Source: Robertmurraya siralis (lineage in GTDB: Bacteria; Bacillota; Bacilli; Bacillales; Cytobacillaceae). From it: DNA of 64,000 bases. The notes beneath the pieces were generated by a model. It saw nothing but the letters and a program-made list of their open reading frames with translations. It ran no database searches and was not told the DNA's origin. The position numbers were made by a program, and so were the translations under genes. Of the stretch, positions 19,036 through 28,501 are shown one piece after another; position 1 is the stretch's first letter; the number at the start of each line of letters is the position of its first letter. The stretch covers positions 29,055 through 93,054 of the forward strand of contig NZ_SWLZ01000020.1 of NCBI RefSeq assembly GCF_005502275.1, given 5' to 3'.

Positions 19036-20142
19036 TTACTTTAGTCGCTTGATTGTCACCGATCCTGTTTTCGTATCCGCATCGATTCTCATTATGTGAC
19101 CATGGTGGCTGCTAGGCTGGAAACGAAGTTGTTTTTGAACGACTTCATTTTTTTCCTCGGTAACTTGAATGCCTGTGTAATCAATATTGAAGTTGCCGAG
19201 ATTGGTTTTTAGCTCTCCAGCAATAGCGGCATGCTCAGGTACAAACAACTTGATACCGCCTGTCGTCACCTTTGCCTCGATCCGTTCACAACTTGGTTCG
19301 GTAACAGTACAATCGATATTGCCGTTAAAGGATTGCAGTTCTACCTTTTTGAAGCTGCCATCCAATTTAATCGCTCCATTAATCGTCTCTGCCTCTAGGT
19401 CATCTATTTTACCATTAAGAACTTCAATTTGCCCGTTTGCTGTTTCTGCATCGACATACTTGCTCTCTATGTTAGACATATTAATTTTTCCATTCGCTGT
19501 TTTTACATTATATTTTTCTACTTGCAAGTTTTCACTAATGATTGAACCATTAAACATTCTCACTTTAATATTTTCATACTGCGCTTTTGGAATGTAGAGT
19601 GTGGCATGGATCTTCATCCATTTTTGCTGTGAAGCAAACCGCAGTTTTTGTCCTTCAATTGCAAAAATGACGTCTTTTAAAAACGTATTTCTCGCTTCAT
19701 CCTGGGACTCGACTCGATAGACCTTTGCCTCACATTCAACGCGAACATCCTGTTGTTCCCATGGCACAATCTTCACAGAACCATTGGCCAAATCGACGTC
19801 CATCTCTCTTAAATATACATCCCCTTGTTGAAAAATATGAGAAATATCAACTGATTGGCCGAAATTCAAATCTAAATCAAAATCCTTGATTTTTTGAATA
19901 GCTGTGTCGACAAACTCAAAAATTTTATCCTTAGTCGATTGATGCTTTTGGCTTTGAAAAGAATCATCCTTTTTCGCTTCTTCAAACTTTACAGCTGTTG
20001 ACAATTCCCCAAAAAGCTGTTCTGCTTTATTTTTCTTAGTGCTTTCCGCGTCCTCCAGCCCTTCCAACAAAATCAAAGCCTCATCTACCGTTAGCTTTCC
20101 TTCTTGCACCATGTTCAAAATTCGCTTTCGTTCTTCTTGCAT
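19036..20142 (-). CDS. yvlB: DUF4097 protein YvlB
   Basis: 368 residues. The N-terminus (QEERKRILNMVQEGKLTVDEALILLEGL) is the short SHOCT-like helical hairpin shared by YvlB and LiaF-type proteins; the C-terminal 220 residues are a DUF4097 beta-helix with repeated strands (NGSIIS, NGKINM, NGQIEV, NGAIKL, NGNIDC) spaced about 20 residues apart. Probably an envelope-stress accessory; biochemical role unknown. The ATG follows AGGAGGGCTACGTG. Upstream of yvlD. Confidence 0.85.
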   Translation of the reverse strand: MQEERKRILNMVQEGKLTVDEALILLEGLEDAESTKKNKAEQLFGELSTAVKFEEAKKDDSFQSQKHQSTKDKIFEFVDTAIQKIKDFDLDLNFGQSVDISHIFQQGDVYLREMDVDLANGSVKIVPWEQQDVRVECEAKVYRVESQDEARNTFLKDVIFAIEGQKLRFASQQKWMKIHATLYIPKAQYENIKVRMFNGSIISENLQVEKYNVKTANGKINMSNIESKYVDAETANGQIEVLNGKIDDLEAETINGAIKLDGSFKKVELQSFNGNIDCTVTEPSCERIEAKVTTGGIKLFVPEHAAIAGELKTNLGNFNIDYTGIQVTEEKNEVVQKQLRFQPSSHHGHIMRIDADTKTGSVTIKRLK

Positions 20143-20546
20143 CACGTAGCCCTCCTAAAAAATGTTTAACTGCTTTTTACAAAATATCCTTCACAAAACC
20201 CCTAATAAGTATGACCACGCCTACTATTGCTCTAAAACCAATGAAGAAAAATATTTCTGCATGGCCTTTCAGAGCAAAAAAAGCGGAATGGAGCTTAGAT
20301 ATAAATTCCTTCTTTGCTTCGTTAGGGCGGTGAATCACTAAATAACACACAAGCTGATAATAATTGGTTCGACTTCAGCTTTAGCAACTCCTTCTTTTAT
20401 TTTACGTTAGGACAAGAATGAAGGTTTCATTTTTTAACTCAAGGTGCCAGAGGCAATTCGTTCATTGTCGGATTTTTCACGGAATTGAAAGGGAAATACT
20501 GTTCTTGGAATTTAAGGTTTTTTGCAGATTTCCTTTACAAGAAATA
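20143..20546. other. Intergenic, no gene seen
   Basis: About 400 bases between the yvlB start and the terminator of the two-component operon. It must hold the yvlB promoter; no clear sigma-W box (TGAAAC...CGTA) was found. No repeat or ORF with a ribosome binding site. Confidence 0.4.
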
Positions 20547-20569
20547 TAAAAAACCTGCAAGACTGCAGG
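20541..20569 (-). terminator. Rho-independent terminator after the response regulator
   Basis: Minus strand CCTGCA GTCT TGCAGG followed by TTTTTTATATTT, starting 16 bases after the stop codon. Confidence 0.75.
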
Positions 20570-20585
20570 CTAAAGCATACTTCAT

Positions 20586-21296
20586 TTATAAATAATCAGA
20601 TATCGCTATGCTGTTTTGTTCATTTAAAATATACTGGCTAATTGGACGACCAATAGTGCCATATGACACCCTTGTCTCTAATACGCCTATCTCTTCAAGA
20701 AAATTTAAATATTTTCTAATGGATACTCTTGAAATGCCTGTACTTTTGGCAATATCGTTCGTTGAAAATTCATTTTCTCCAATTGCTTTCAATTCTGCCC
20801 AAATGAGATTAAGCGTATGCTTTGTCAATCCCTTCGGTAGCTCATGTGTCGGTTGCATTCTTTCTTTCTGTAACAGCCTCTCATCTAATTCCTGTTGATT
20901 AATCTGATGAGGATGAAACTCTAAAAATTCAAGCTTTTGTTTATATGAAAGAAGCGCTTCTTTCAATCTAGCAAATGTAAATGGCTTTATTAAATAATCA
21001 ATGGTGCCGAATCTTAATGCACTTTGAATCGTTTCAATATCAGAAGCGGCCGTGATCAAAATAACATCCACACTCAATCCTAACTCCCTAATATATGACA
21101 AAAGGGTAAGTCCATTGTCCCCAGGCATAAATACATCTAATAATATTAAATCTATCTTATCCGTTTTTAACACTTCTTTCCCATCATCGACAGACTGAAC
21201 AACTTTAAGTACTTGAAAACCGTCAACACTTTCCACATAGCGCCTATTTAGCTCAGCTACCATCGGATCATCTTCAACAATCAACACTTGTATCAT
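20586..21296 (-). CDS. CitB/DcuR-type response regulator
   Basis: 236 residues. Receiver domain 1-120 with phospho-acceptor D54 (LILLDVFMPG), acidic pair E8/D9-D10 and K at about 105 (IDYLIKPF). The C-terminal winged HTH (STNDIAKSTGISRVSIRKYL) is the type found in CitT, MaeR and DctR, which switch on transport and use of citrate, malate or C4-dicarboxylates. Overlaps the kinase stop by four bases. Its neighbours suggest the DASS transporter operon as target, which is inference. Confidence 0.88.
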   Translation of the reverse strand: MIQVLIVEDDPMVAELNRRYVESVDGFQVLKVVQSVDDGKEVLKTDKIDLILLDVFMPGDNGLTLLSYIRELGLSVDVILITAASDIETIQSALRFGTIDYLIKPFTFARLKEALLSYKQKLEFLEFHPHQINQQELDERLLQKERMQPTHELPKGLTKHTLNLIWAELKAIGENEFSTNDIAKSTGISRVSIRKYLNFLEEIGVLETRVSYGTIGRPISQYILNEQNSIAISDYL

Positions 21297-22894
21297 GTTT
21301 TATCACCTTCCCATTGCAAAGGTATTGTTATCATAAATGTAGTGCCTTCTGTTTTTGAACTTGATAAACGGATACGTCCATTGCGCTTTTCTACTGTTTG
21401 CTTCAATAAAAATAGGCCATACCCGCGGTTCTCCCCTTTCGTTGAGTAGCCTTTCTGAAAAATGTACTTTTGAAATGGTGTTTTTATCCCTTTGCCAGAA
21501 TCTCGCATTTCAATTATTAATTTCTTATCAAAAAGTTCAAGCTTTAAGCTCACTTGCTTATTCGCACTCTCCACTGCCGCGTCTATGGCATTGTCAAGCA
21601 AATTGCCAATGATTGTAATTAAATCATGGGAGAACTTCGCATCTTTCCAAATAGGGAAGACAGGATTAATCGATAATGCAAACGTTATTCCAGATTCTCG
21701 CGCATAGCTTAGCTTTCCAAGGAGAAAACCTACTAAAGCAGGATCCCGCAATTTTTTTGTCATATTGCTAATGTCATTCTGTGTATCTTCGACCGTTTTT
21801 TCGATGAAGTTTTCCAGTTCAGCATATTCCTTTAAATGAATCAACCCCATTACACAATGGAGTTGATTCATAAATTCATGGGATTGGGCCCTTAAGGCAT
21901 CTGCGTAAAGCTGCACTCCCGTTAATTGTTCAGCAAGCTGTTTAATCTCGCTTTTATCTCGTAATATATTAACAGCCCCGACAATATCGCCATTTACAAT
22001 GATCGGTACCGTATTGCTGATAAGTTCTTTGCCGTTTACGACCTGTTCTTGATCAAGATACTCCTTGCCCGTTTCCAATGACCTTCTTAAAAATGAGCTG
22101 CTCGAGATACAATCAATTTTTTTACCGACCAAATCTTGCTCAGTACCAGTCTTTCCAAGTAAGCTTACAGCTGATTGATTCGCAATAGTAATATCCCCTT
22201 CTTTATCCACTGCAATAATCCCTTCATGAACAGATTCGATCAGAGCCTGTCTTTCTTTCAGAATTCTGGCAATTTCGGACGGCTCCAACCCTAATAACAC
22301 TTTTTTAACCAAAGATGATAAAAGAATGGCACAAACAGCGCCAAAAATAATGCCAATACAAATTCCCATAAATATATTTCCACGCAGTATACTTAATACA
22401 AAATCGATACGATTTAGAGAAATTCCAACCGCAACTGCCCCAATTTGCAGATGGTTTTCATCAAATATTGGTGTAAAAGCTCGTAATGATGGGCCGAGTG
22501 TCCCTTCCGAAACAGAAGAATATTCCTTTCCCATAAGAACATCGGTCTCATCTCCGCCCACAAATTTCTCGCCAATTTTATCGGGATCTGGATGAGACTT
22601 TCTACTTCCGTTCATGTCCATTACAACGATGAATTCCACATTTGTAGACTCTCGCATTTTCGCAGTCAGCTCTTGAATCCTTCCTTCACGTTCTAACCCA
22701 TTTAACGCTTCAATGATCGTCGGTGTTTGGGCAATCATTTTTGCGACATTAAAGGCCTTCTCTTCTTGACTAGCTACAATTCGTTCCGAAACCGTTTCAT
22801 TAATAAAATAACCTGTGATAAGAATTGATACACTAACGACAATCCCCACAAGAAGAATAACCATATATTTCAATTTTACTTTCTTCCATTTCAT
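21293..22894 (-). CDS. CitA/DcuS-type sensor histidine kinase
   Basis: 533 residues. TM1 11-31, extracytoplasmic Cache/PDC domain about 32-170 with the carboxylate-sensor stretch HPDPDKIGEKFVGGDE (101-116), TM2 about 173-195, PAS domain about 213-320, SpoOB-type phospho-acceptor helix with H339 (RAQSHEFMNQLH), and HATPase (NLLDNAIDAA, GYGLFLLK). This layout senses external citrate or C4-dicarboxylates. The frame runs 36 codons further upstream, but AGAGGTGG lies six bases before the chosen ATG. It has its own transcription start, since a terminator separates it from the upstream gene. Confidence 0.9.
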   Translation of the reverse strand: MKWKKVKLKYMVILLVGIVVSVSILITGYFINETVSERIVASQEEKAFNVAKMIAQTPTIIEALNGLEREGRIQELTAKMRESTNVEFIVVMDMNGSRKSHPDPDKIGEKFVGGDETDVLMGKEYSSVSEGTLGPSLRAFTPIFDENHLQIGAVAVGISLNRIDFVLSILRGNIFMGICIGIIFGAVCAILLSSLVKKVLLGLEPSEIARILKERQALIESVHEGIIAVDKEGDITIANQSAVSLLGKTGTEQDLVGKKIDCISSSSFLRRSLETGKEYLDQEQVVNGKELISNTVPIIVNGDIVGAVNILRDKSEIKQLAEQLTGVQLYADALRAQSHEFMNQLHCVMGLIHLKEYAELENFIEKTVEDTQNDISNMTKKLRDPALVGFLLGKLSYARESGITFALSINPVFPIWKDAKFSHDLITIIGNLLDNAIDAAVESANKQVSLKLELFDKKLIIEMRDSGKGIKTPFQKYIFQKGYSTKGENRGYGLFLLKQTVEKRNGRIRLSSSKTEGTTFMITIPLQWEGDKT

Positions 22895-23023
22895 GGGCGA
22901 CCACCTCTTTAATTGTCGACTTCGACATTTTATGGCGCAAGCATAACATAACGCCCCTACCCATGATTGGCCGAAAAACGAGCATTTAATGAATGTTAAC
23001 AAAGTGTATAAATTGGAAATAAA

Positions 23024-23051
23024 CAGGAAAAGGCCTTCAAAGTTGAAGACC
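23024..23051 (-). terminator. Terminator after the 115-residue protein
   Basis: Minus strand GGTCTTCAA CT TTGAAGGCC then TTTTCC. It ends the DASS-fumarase-reductase transcript before the sensor kinase. Confidence 0.7.
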
Positions 23052-23070
23052 GAGAAGTAAATAGCATGCG

Positions 23071-23418
23071 TTAAAGAAGCTTAGCCTCCTTGTAACGGAT
23101 ATACCTTCCTGTTGTAAACGTAAATGTGAAAAACTCTTCAAGCTGGTCCTTCCAAGCAAGAGAAATATCCTTTGGCTCAAAGATTGCCTTACCATCCTTG
23201 ACCTTAAGCCAACGCTTCGTATCATCATCTTGAAAGTAGCCTGTAACGGATGTTGATAATGCATGAAAAGGGGTCGTACTCGAATAAATAATCCCATGGT
23301 AGATGTAGCTCTCCCCATATTGATCATGAATCCAATCGTCATGCATATTTAGGAGCCAAAGCAAACCGCTATCCACATGCCCCACTAATTTCGCTCTTTT
23401 TTGATAGAGATCGTTCAT
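23071..23418 (-). CDS. Uncharacterised 115-residue protein
   Basis: Not recognised. Soluble, aromatic-rich (DSGLLWLLNMHDDWIHDQYG, YFQDDDTKRWLKVKDG), no Cys, no membrane segment. The ATG follows AAGAGGGGATGGAGC. It is the last gene of the dicarboxylate operon, 62 bases after the CCG protein and before the terminator, so it may be an accessory of that pathway, but nothing in it says how. Confidence 0.65.
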   Translation of the reverse strand: MNDLYQKRAKLVGHVDSGLLWLLNMHDDWIHDQYGESYIYHGIIYSSTTPFHALSTSVTGYFQDDDTKRWLKVKDGKAIFEPKDISLAWKDQLEEFFTFTFTTGRYIRYKEAKLL

Positions 23419-23480
23419 GCTCCATCCCCTCTTTTTAAATCGTAAGATCTGATTTAACCACAGTTTGGAGAAAACATTGA

Positions 23481-24371
23481 TTATGCCAATTGTAGTTTCC
23501 TTTGAAGAGCAGGGATTGCATCGACAACGTGGCGGTTAATCGCCAGCTCTTCCGGACTTATTCCCAGTGCCAAACCAATTAATTGTGGTAAATGGATGAT
23601 AGGCATCGTTATATCTTGGTCAAAGCGTTTTTGCGCATCGGGCTGATAGGCATCAAGCTGCATTTGGCAAAGAGGGCAAGGAGTGACAATACAATCTGCA
23701 CCCGCTTCCTTCGGTGATAAACAGTTGATTCCCGTCATTGTCATAACTTCTTTTTGTGCCGGAAAAACAGCATGGAAGCCGCAGCAAGCGAGTCTTTGAT
23801 CAAATTCCACACATTCTGCACCTAGTGCTTCTGCCACCATCTCCATCGATTGTGGGTTACGATGGTTCTCAAAACCCATCACATCTGGCGGCATGACAAT
23901 GTGACAGCCGTAAAAATTCGCCACCTTTAATCCTTTCAAAGGGACCGTTACTTTCTTTTTCAAGTTTTCCAGTCCGTAGTCCTCAAGCAAAGCCCAAAGC
24001 AGATGAGTCACTTCAACCGTCCCTTTGTACTGCAAACCTGCCCGATCTAGTCCAACATTCACTTGTTCTTTCAACCTTTCATTTTTATCCATTTTCAACT
24101 TCGCTGTCCGCAGCATAAGCGTACACGTATTGCAAACGGTCAATAACTTGGAGACTCCCAGGCTCTCAGCTAATGCGATATTTCTCGCATTAATGGAGGT
24201 CGACAAGAAGTTATCAATATCCTGGATATGGCTTGCTCCACAGCAGGTCCAGCCATTTAATTCAATCAATTCAATCCCAAGTGCTTCTGCAACTTTTTTC
24301 GTGGATATCATTAACTCTTCAGCAGCCGATTCTAAAGTGCAGCCTGGAAAGAATGCGTATGTTAACGTCAT
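23481..24371 (-). CDS. CCG-domain iron-sulfur protein (SdhE/HdrB-like)
   Basis: 296 residues with two cysteine-rich CCG domains: C11, C43-C44 (GWTCCGASH), C80 and C83 (CNTC), and a second set YGCH, RLACCGFH, PCPLCQ. Such proteins bind unusual [4Fe-4S] clusters and act in heterodisulfide reductase (HdrB), in archaeal-type E succinate dehydrogenase (SdhE), and fused in methanogen TfrB. The ATG overlaps the FrdB stop (ATGA), preceded by GAGGTTAAG, so it is coupled to the reductase and is likely its third subunit, replacing haem membrane anchors, which are absent. Confidence 0.85.
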   Translation of the reverse strand: MTLTYAFFPGCTLESAAEELMISTKKVAEALGIELIELNGWTCCGASHIQDIDNFLSTSINARNIALAESLGVSKLLTVCNTCTLMLRTAKLKMDKNERLKEQVNVGLDRAGLQYKGTVEVTHLLWALLEDYGLENLKKKVTVPLKGLKVANFYGCHIVMPPDVMGFENHRNPQSMEMVAEALGAECVEFDQRLACCGFHAVFPAQKEVMTMTGINCLSPKEAGADCIVTPCPLCQMQLDAYQPDAQKRFDQDITMPIIHLPQLIGLALGISPEELAINRHVVDAIPALQRKLQLA

Positions 24372-25321
24372 GACTTAACCTCCTCAGCGTATTCGTATAG
24401 TTTTCTCACTTCTTGAATCCCAGAGATCTGCTTTGGCATATGGAGCGGGTTAATCTTGCCTTTTTTCACCATTCGCAATGCAAATGGAATTTTCGTCAAA
24501 GCTGTTTGCACCAATCCATCTGTTTTGATCGGGAGCATCGTTTCATTTAAACGGCCTTTATTTTTCACGTCATCATGGAAAGCATAGGCATGCTTAGCCC
24601 CTTGATTATCTAGCTCACCCATAGCCATGGTTGCAGAGCGTAAAAATGCGATCTGGTCAGTTAAAGGAATCGTCTTCGGACATTGGGACACACATTGCAT
24701 ACAATGGAGACATTTCCATAGATCATTTTCCAAAACAGGCTTGAGATGTTGTTCTGGGGCACCATCTCTAGTATCAACGATATAACGATATGCCTTGTTT
24801 AAAATGAATGGCTCAAGATAACCATCTTGATTCACTGCTAGCTGATTGCATTCAGAGGCACAAACCCCACAGAGAATACAATCGGTTGGAGCAGCAATTT
24901 GTTGAAAATCCTCTTCACTTTGAAGAAATCCTATTTCCTTGCTTCCCTCTTCACCCGGGATTATCCACGGCTTCACCTTCGTCATTTTTTCCATTTTTGG
25001 TTCCCAAACGATGACCAGATCTTTAATCACTTCGAAGTTTTTTAACGGTTCAAATGTCAAATTCATCGTTTTATATGTGTCCAGTACATCATCTAATGGC
25101 GTATTACAAGCAAGAAAGGCATTTCCATTTATTTGAACTGCACAGCTGCCACAGATGGCATGGCGACAGGCTGAAGTGAAATTCAATGTTGGATCCTGCT
25201 CTTCGCGAATAGTTGTCAACAGCCACAAAATGGTTTTGCCCTTTTCATAAGGAACTTCATACTTTTGATAATAACTGTTGCGGCCATCAAATCTTTTAAT
25301 CTTTACTGTCATCATTTCCAT
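24368..25321 (-). CDS. Fumarate reductase/succinate dehydrogenase iron-sulfur subunit
   Basis: 317 residues. N-terminal [2Fe-2S] plant-type domain with C52, C57, C60, C72 (CRHAICGSC...AC); then two complete CxxCxxCxxxC sets, C148-C158 and C204-C214 (CLHCMQCVSQCP). By classical SdhB/FrdB rules the third cluster is [3Fe-4S] with a Val/Ile at the position held here by C207, so a second [4Fe-4S] is expected, as in type E enzymes and TfrB. The stop overlaps the CCG gene and the start overlaps the flavoprotein stop. Start Met uncertain by three residues. Confidence 0.92.
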   Translation of the reverse strand: MEMMTVKIKRFDGRNSYYQKYEVPYEKGKTILWLLTTIREEQDPTLNFTSACRHAICGSCAVQINGNAFLACNTPLDDVLDTYKTMNLTFEPLKNFEVIKDLVIVWEPKMEKMTKVKPWIIPGEEGSKEIGFLQSEEDFQQIAAPTDCILCGVCASECNQLAVNQDGYLEPFILNKAYRYIVDTRDGAPEQHLKPVLENDLWKCLHCMQCVSQCPKTIPLTDQIAFLRSATMAMGELDNQGAKHAYAFHDDVKNKGRLNETMLPIKTDGLVQTALTKIPFALRMVKKGKINPLHMPKQISGIQEVRKLYEYAEEVKS

Positions 25322-27030
25322 CAGTACTTCCGCTCCTCCGGTTGATAATTTGTAATCGTTACCGGTGCATACTCCAGTCGATAATTTTCTCCGTCCTTAT
25401 AAATGAGCGTATGCTTGAGAAACTGTTCGTCATTACGAGTCGGATAATCCCCTCTTGAATGAGAGCCTCTGCTTTCCCGACGATTAAGAGCACCCATAGC
25501 CACTGCTCTTGCTAGCTTTAAAATATTTCCAATTTCCACATAATTGATAAAAGCCATATTGTATTTTACTGAAGCGTCACCAGCGTAGGCGTCCTTGTAC
25601 TCTTCTATTAGTTCATCAACGGTTGCCAATGCTTGTGCCATTTCAGACTCTGTCCGAAAAATCCCAACATAATTCCACATCGTTTCCGCTAAACGATTGC
25701 GGATGGAGAACATACTGACTCCCGTTGTTTTCTCGCGAATGGTTTTAAATTTCGTCTTCCATGCATTCGCTTCTTGCTCAAGCTTCTCTGTACGACCGAA
25801 GCTTCTTCTCATCGCTGATTCCTTCGCGCCAAGCCCGGCATACTTTCCAAAGAAGACAACATCTGCTACAGAATTCCCGCCTAAACGATTCGCACCATGA
25901 ATCGACACAGAGCAGCACTCGCCTGCTGCATGGATCCCTTCAATCGGTGTACTGCACGTCTTGTAGTCGGACACATGGATTCCACCCATTGTATAATGGC
26001 AGCTTGGACGAATCGGCACTGGCTCCTTAATGAGATCGACTCCTTCGAACTCCAATGCCAATTCACGTACCTGAGGAAGACGCTCCATAATTTTCTTTTC
26101 ACCTAAATGGCGAAGATCCATGAGGACGTAAGAGGTCATTCCTTCACCAAAACCGCGTCCCTCTTTAATCTCCGTCTCTATTGATCTAGAAACAAGATCG
26201 CGGGGACCAAGCTCCATTTTCTCCGGTGCATAACGGGCCATAAAGCGTTCCCCATCTTTATTGATTAAATATCCACCTTCCCCACGGCAAGCCTCTGATA
26301 AAAGCACTCCCGTCTGGGCAAGACCTGTTGGATGGAACTGAATAAACTCCGGATCCTTCAGAGGAATTCCTGCCTCAAAGCAGGCAGCTGTACCGTCACC
26401 AGTCATATTGATGGCATTCGTTGTCCTGCTCCAATAAATTCGTCCAAATCCTCCTGAGGCGATAACAACTGACTTCGCTTGGATCGGATGAATTTTTCCA
26501 TCGCGAATATCCATCGCTACCAGTCCTTCAAATTTCCCATCTTCAACGACTAATGATAATAGGAACCACTCATTCAAAAATTGAACATGATTTTTCAAAC
26601 ATTGCTCATACAATGCATGCAAAATAACATGGCCTGTTTTATCGGCCGAGTAACATGTTCTTGGACTCGACGCTCCGCCAAAAGGCCGTTGCGCCACTTG
26701 CCCTTTCTCATCTCGAGAAAAAGGTACCCCGTAGTAATCTAATTCTGAAATCATATCTGGCATTCCAGATGTAAAAAATTCCACCGCATCCTGATCTGCC
26801 AGGAAGTCGCTTCCCTTTACCGTATCTCGGAAATGCTTCTCTGGAGAATCAGTGCTGTCTCTATAGCCCATTGCTGCATTAATTCCACCTTGAGCCGCTC
26901 CAGTATGGGAACGAGTCGGGAAAATTTTACTTAGCACGGCTACTTTTAAATTGTTTTTTTCACTAGCTGATAGTGCGGCCATCATGCCCGCACCACCAGC
27001 TCCCACTACAACTACATCAAACTTTAGCAT
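25321..27030 (-). CDS. Fumarate reductase/succinate dehydrogenase flavoprotein subunit
   Basis: 569 residues. Dinucleotide-binding VVVGAGGAGMMAAL at 7-20; SHTGAAQGGINAA with H42 as the expected covalent FAD attachment; active-site regions FIQFHPTGL, RDLVSRSIETEI and GANRLGGNSVADVV. Interconverts succinate and fumarate. Direction cannot be read from sequence, but the company of fumarase, C4-dicarboxylate carrier and a Fnr-like site argues for fumarate reduction. RBS AGGGGGGACACCG. No membrane anchor gene (SdhC/D-like) nearby. Confidence 0.93.
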   Translation of the reverse strand: MLKFDVVVVGAGGAGMMAALSASEKNNLKVAVLSKIFPTRSHTGAAQGGINAAMGYRDSTDSPEKHFRDTVKGSDFLADQDAVEFFTSGMPDMISELDYYGVPFSRDEKGQVAQRPFGGASSPRTCYSADKTGHVILHALYEQCLKNHVQFLNEWFLLSLVVEDGKFEGLVAMDIRDGKIHPIQAKSVVIASGGFGRIYWSRTTNAINMTGDGTAACFEAGIPLKDPEFIQFHPTGLAQTGVLLSEACRGEGGYLINKDGERFMARYAPEKMELGPRDLVSRSIETEIKEGRGFGEGMTSYVLMDLRHLGEKKIMERLPQVRELALEFEGVDLIKEPVPIRPSCHYTMGGIHVSDYKTCSTPIEGIHAAGECCSVSIHGANRLGGNSVADVVFFGKYAGLGAKESAMRRSFGRTEKLEQEANAWKTKFKTIREKTTGVSMFSIRNRLAETMWNYVGIFRTESEMAQALATVDELIEEYKDAYAGDASVKYNMAFINYVEIGNILKLARAVAMGALNRRESRGSHSRGDYPTRNDEQFLKHTLIYKDGENYRLEYAPVTITNYQPEERKY

Positions 27031-27059
27031 CGGTGTCCCCCCTCTTCTTCTGCACTGCC

Positions 27060-27620
27060 TTAATCTACGATCTTGTATTGCTGAACACCTAATTCATACA
27101 AGTTATGACCCTCTGAATCTATCGCTACGATACAAGGGTAGTCCTCAACTACTAAGCGGCGAATAGCTTCTGGGCCTAACTCATCAAAGGCAACAACTTC
27201 TGCTTCCTTGACGGAATCGGCAATCAATGCAGCCGCTCCACCAATTGCTGCAAAATAAACAACATGATTAGCAATCATCGCTTCCACGACCTCTTTACTG
27301 CGAGGGCCTTTCCCAATCATCCCTTTTAATCCTTGTTCCATCATTAACGGCGAGTAGGCATCCATCCGACCGCTTGTCGTTGGTCCACATGAACCAATGA
27401 CCTTTCCTGGCTTGGCAGGTGTTGGCCCCGCATAATAAATGATTTGATTGTTGAAATCAACAGGCAGCTCTTCCCCTGCTTGAATCGCTTCAGTTAAAAG
27501 CTTGTGGGCAGCGTCCCTCGCAGTATAAATGACGCCAGATATCGATACTTGATCGCCTGCTTTTAAACCTTTGACAACTTCGTCTGTTAACGGAGTGGTG
27601 ATTTTTTTAATATTCGTCAT
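27060..27620 (-). CDS. Class I fumarate hydratase, beta (C-terminal) subunit
   Basis: 186 residues from the ATG that follows AAAGGGGG. Matches the C-terminal domain of iron-sulfur fumarases/L-tartrate dehydratases: GDQVSISGVIYTARDAAH, YYAGPTPAKPGKVIGSCGPTTSGRMD (read in parts YYAGPTPAKPGK and GPTTSGRMD), IGKG, and AIGGAAALI. Hydrates fumarate to malate with the alpha subunit. The frame extends 16 codons upstream into the alpha gene but has no start signal there. Fumarase versus tartrate dehydratase cannot be fully separated by eye; context favours fumarase. Confidence 0.88.
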   Translation of the reverse strand: MTNIKKITTPLTDEVVKGLKAGDQVSISGVIYTARDAAHKLLTEAIQAGEELPVDFNNQIIYYAGPTPAKPGKVIGSCGPTTSGRMDAYSPLMMEQGLKGMIGKGPRSKEVVEAMIANHVVYFAAIGGAAALIADSVKEAEVVAFDELGPEAIRRLVVEDYPCIVAIDSEGHNLYELGVQQYKIVD

Positions 27621-27636
27621 ATTCGTTCCCCCTTTA

Positions 27637-28482
27637 TTAAAGAATGGCTTCCTTATGTCTTGCAGCATGGCAATTTAAACAAACGGATACTGGCATGGTC
27701 GCGATATGCGTTGGATAGGTTTCAATATGAACAGCTAAAGCTGTTACTTTGCCACCGAAGCCTTGAGGTCCTATTCCCAGCTTATTGATCTCTACTAGCA
27801 ATTCTTCTTCTAGTGCTTGATATTTTGGATTTGGATGGGGCTGACCAGCTTGACGGGCCAATGCCTTCTTCGCTAAAAGAGTGCTCTTATCCATCGTGCC
27901 CCCAATTCCAACTCCAACGATGACTGGCGGACAAGGGTTTCCTCCCGCTTGGGTAACCGCTTTAATGATGAAATCCTTGACCCCTTCTAATCCTTCGGCA
28001 GGCTTTAACATTTTTAATGCCCCCATATTTTCACTGCCGGCTCCCTTAGGAAGAACTTGAATCTTGATTTTGTCACCGGGTACAAGTTCTGTATAAATGA
28101 CCGCTGGCGTGTTATCGCCAGTATTTTTCCGATCTAAAACCGGATCTCGGACGACAGACTTACGTAGATAGCCCTCTTGATAACCCTGTCTTACTCCTTC
28201 ATTAATGGCGTCGTTTAAGCTTCCACCAACGATTCGAGCGTCCTGACCCACCTCTGCAAACACAATGACAATTCCTGTATCCTGACACATCGGGGCATGT
28301 TCTGCTCGCGCAAGCTCGACATTCTTCACTATTTTTTCAAGACTATATTTCCCAAACTGTGATTCTTCTGTTGCGACTGCTTCTTTCAGTAATTTTTCAA
28401 CATCTTCTGGAAGATCGCATGCCGCCTCAATGCTCATTCTTTTTACTGCTTCAGTAATTTGCTCTACTGTTATCTCTCTCAT
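27637..28482 (-). CDS. Class I fumarate hydratase, alpha (N-terminal) subunit
   Basis: 281 residues holding the [4Fe-4S] cluster; candidate ligands are the Cys in APMCQDTGIV, GGNPCPPVIVGVG and VCLNCHAARH. With the beta subunit it catalyses reversible hydration of fumarate. Class I enzymes are oxygen sensitive, which suits an anaerobic setting. The ATG follows GGAGGGGTAGAA. A separate aerobic class II fumarase may exist elsewhere in the genome. Confidence 0.9.
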   Translation of the reverse strand: MREITVEQITEAVKRMSIEAACDLPEDVEKLLKEAVATEESQFGKYSLEKIVKNVELARAEHAPMCQDTGIVIVFAEVGQDARIVGGSLNDAINEGVRQGYQEGYLRKSVVRDPVLDRKNTGDNTPAVIYTELVPGDKIKIQVLPKGAGSENMGALKMLKPAEGLEGVKDFIIKAVTQAGGNPCPPVIVGVGIGGTMDKSTLLAKKALARQAGQPHPNPKYQALEEELLVEINKLGIGPQGFGGKVTALAVHIETYPTHIATMPVSVCLNCHAARHKEAIL

Positions 28483-28501
28483 TTCTACCCCTCCGTTTTT
28501 T

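Noticed and set aside
27060..28482. L(+)-tartrate dehydratase (TtdAB) instead of fumarase
   Set aside because: The two families cannot be separated with certainty by eye, but fumarate reductase and a C4-dicarboxylate carrier in the same operon favour fumarase.
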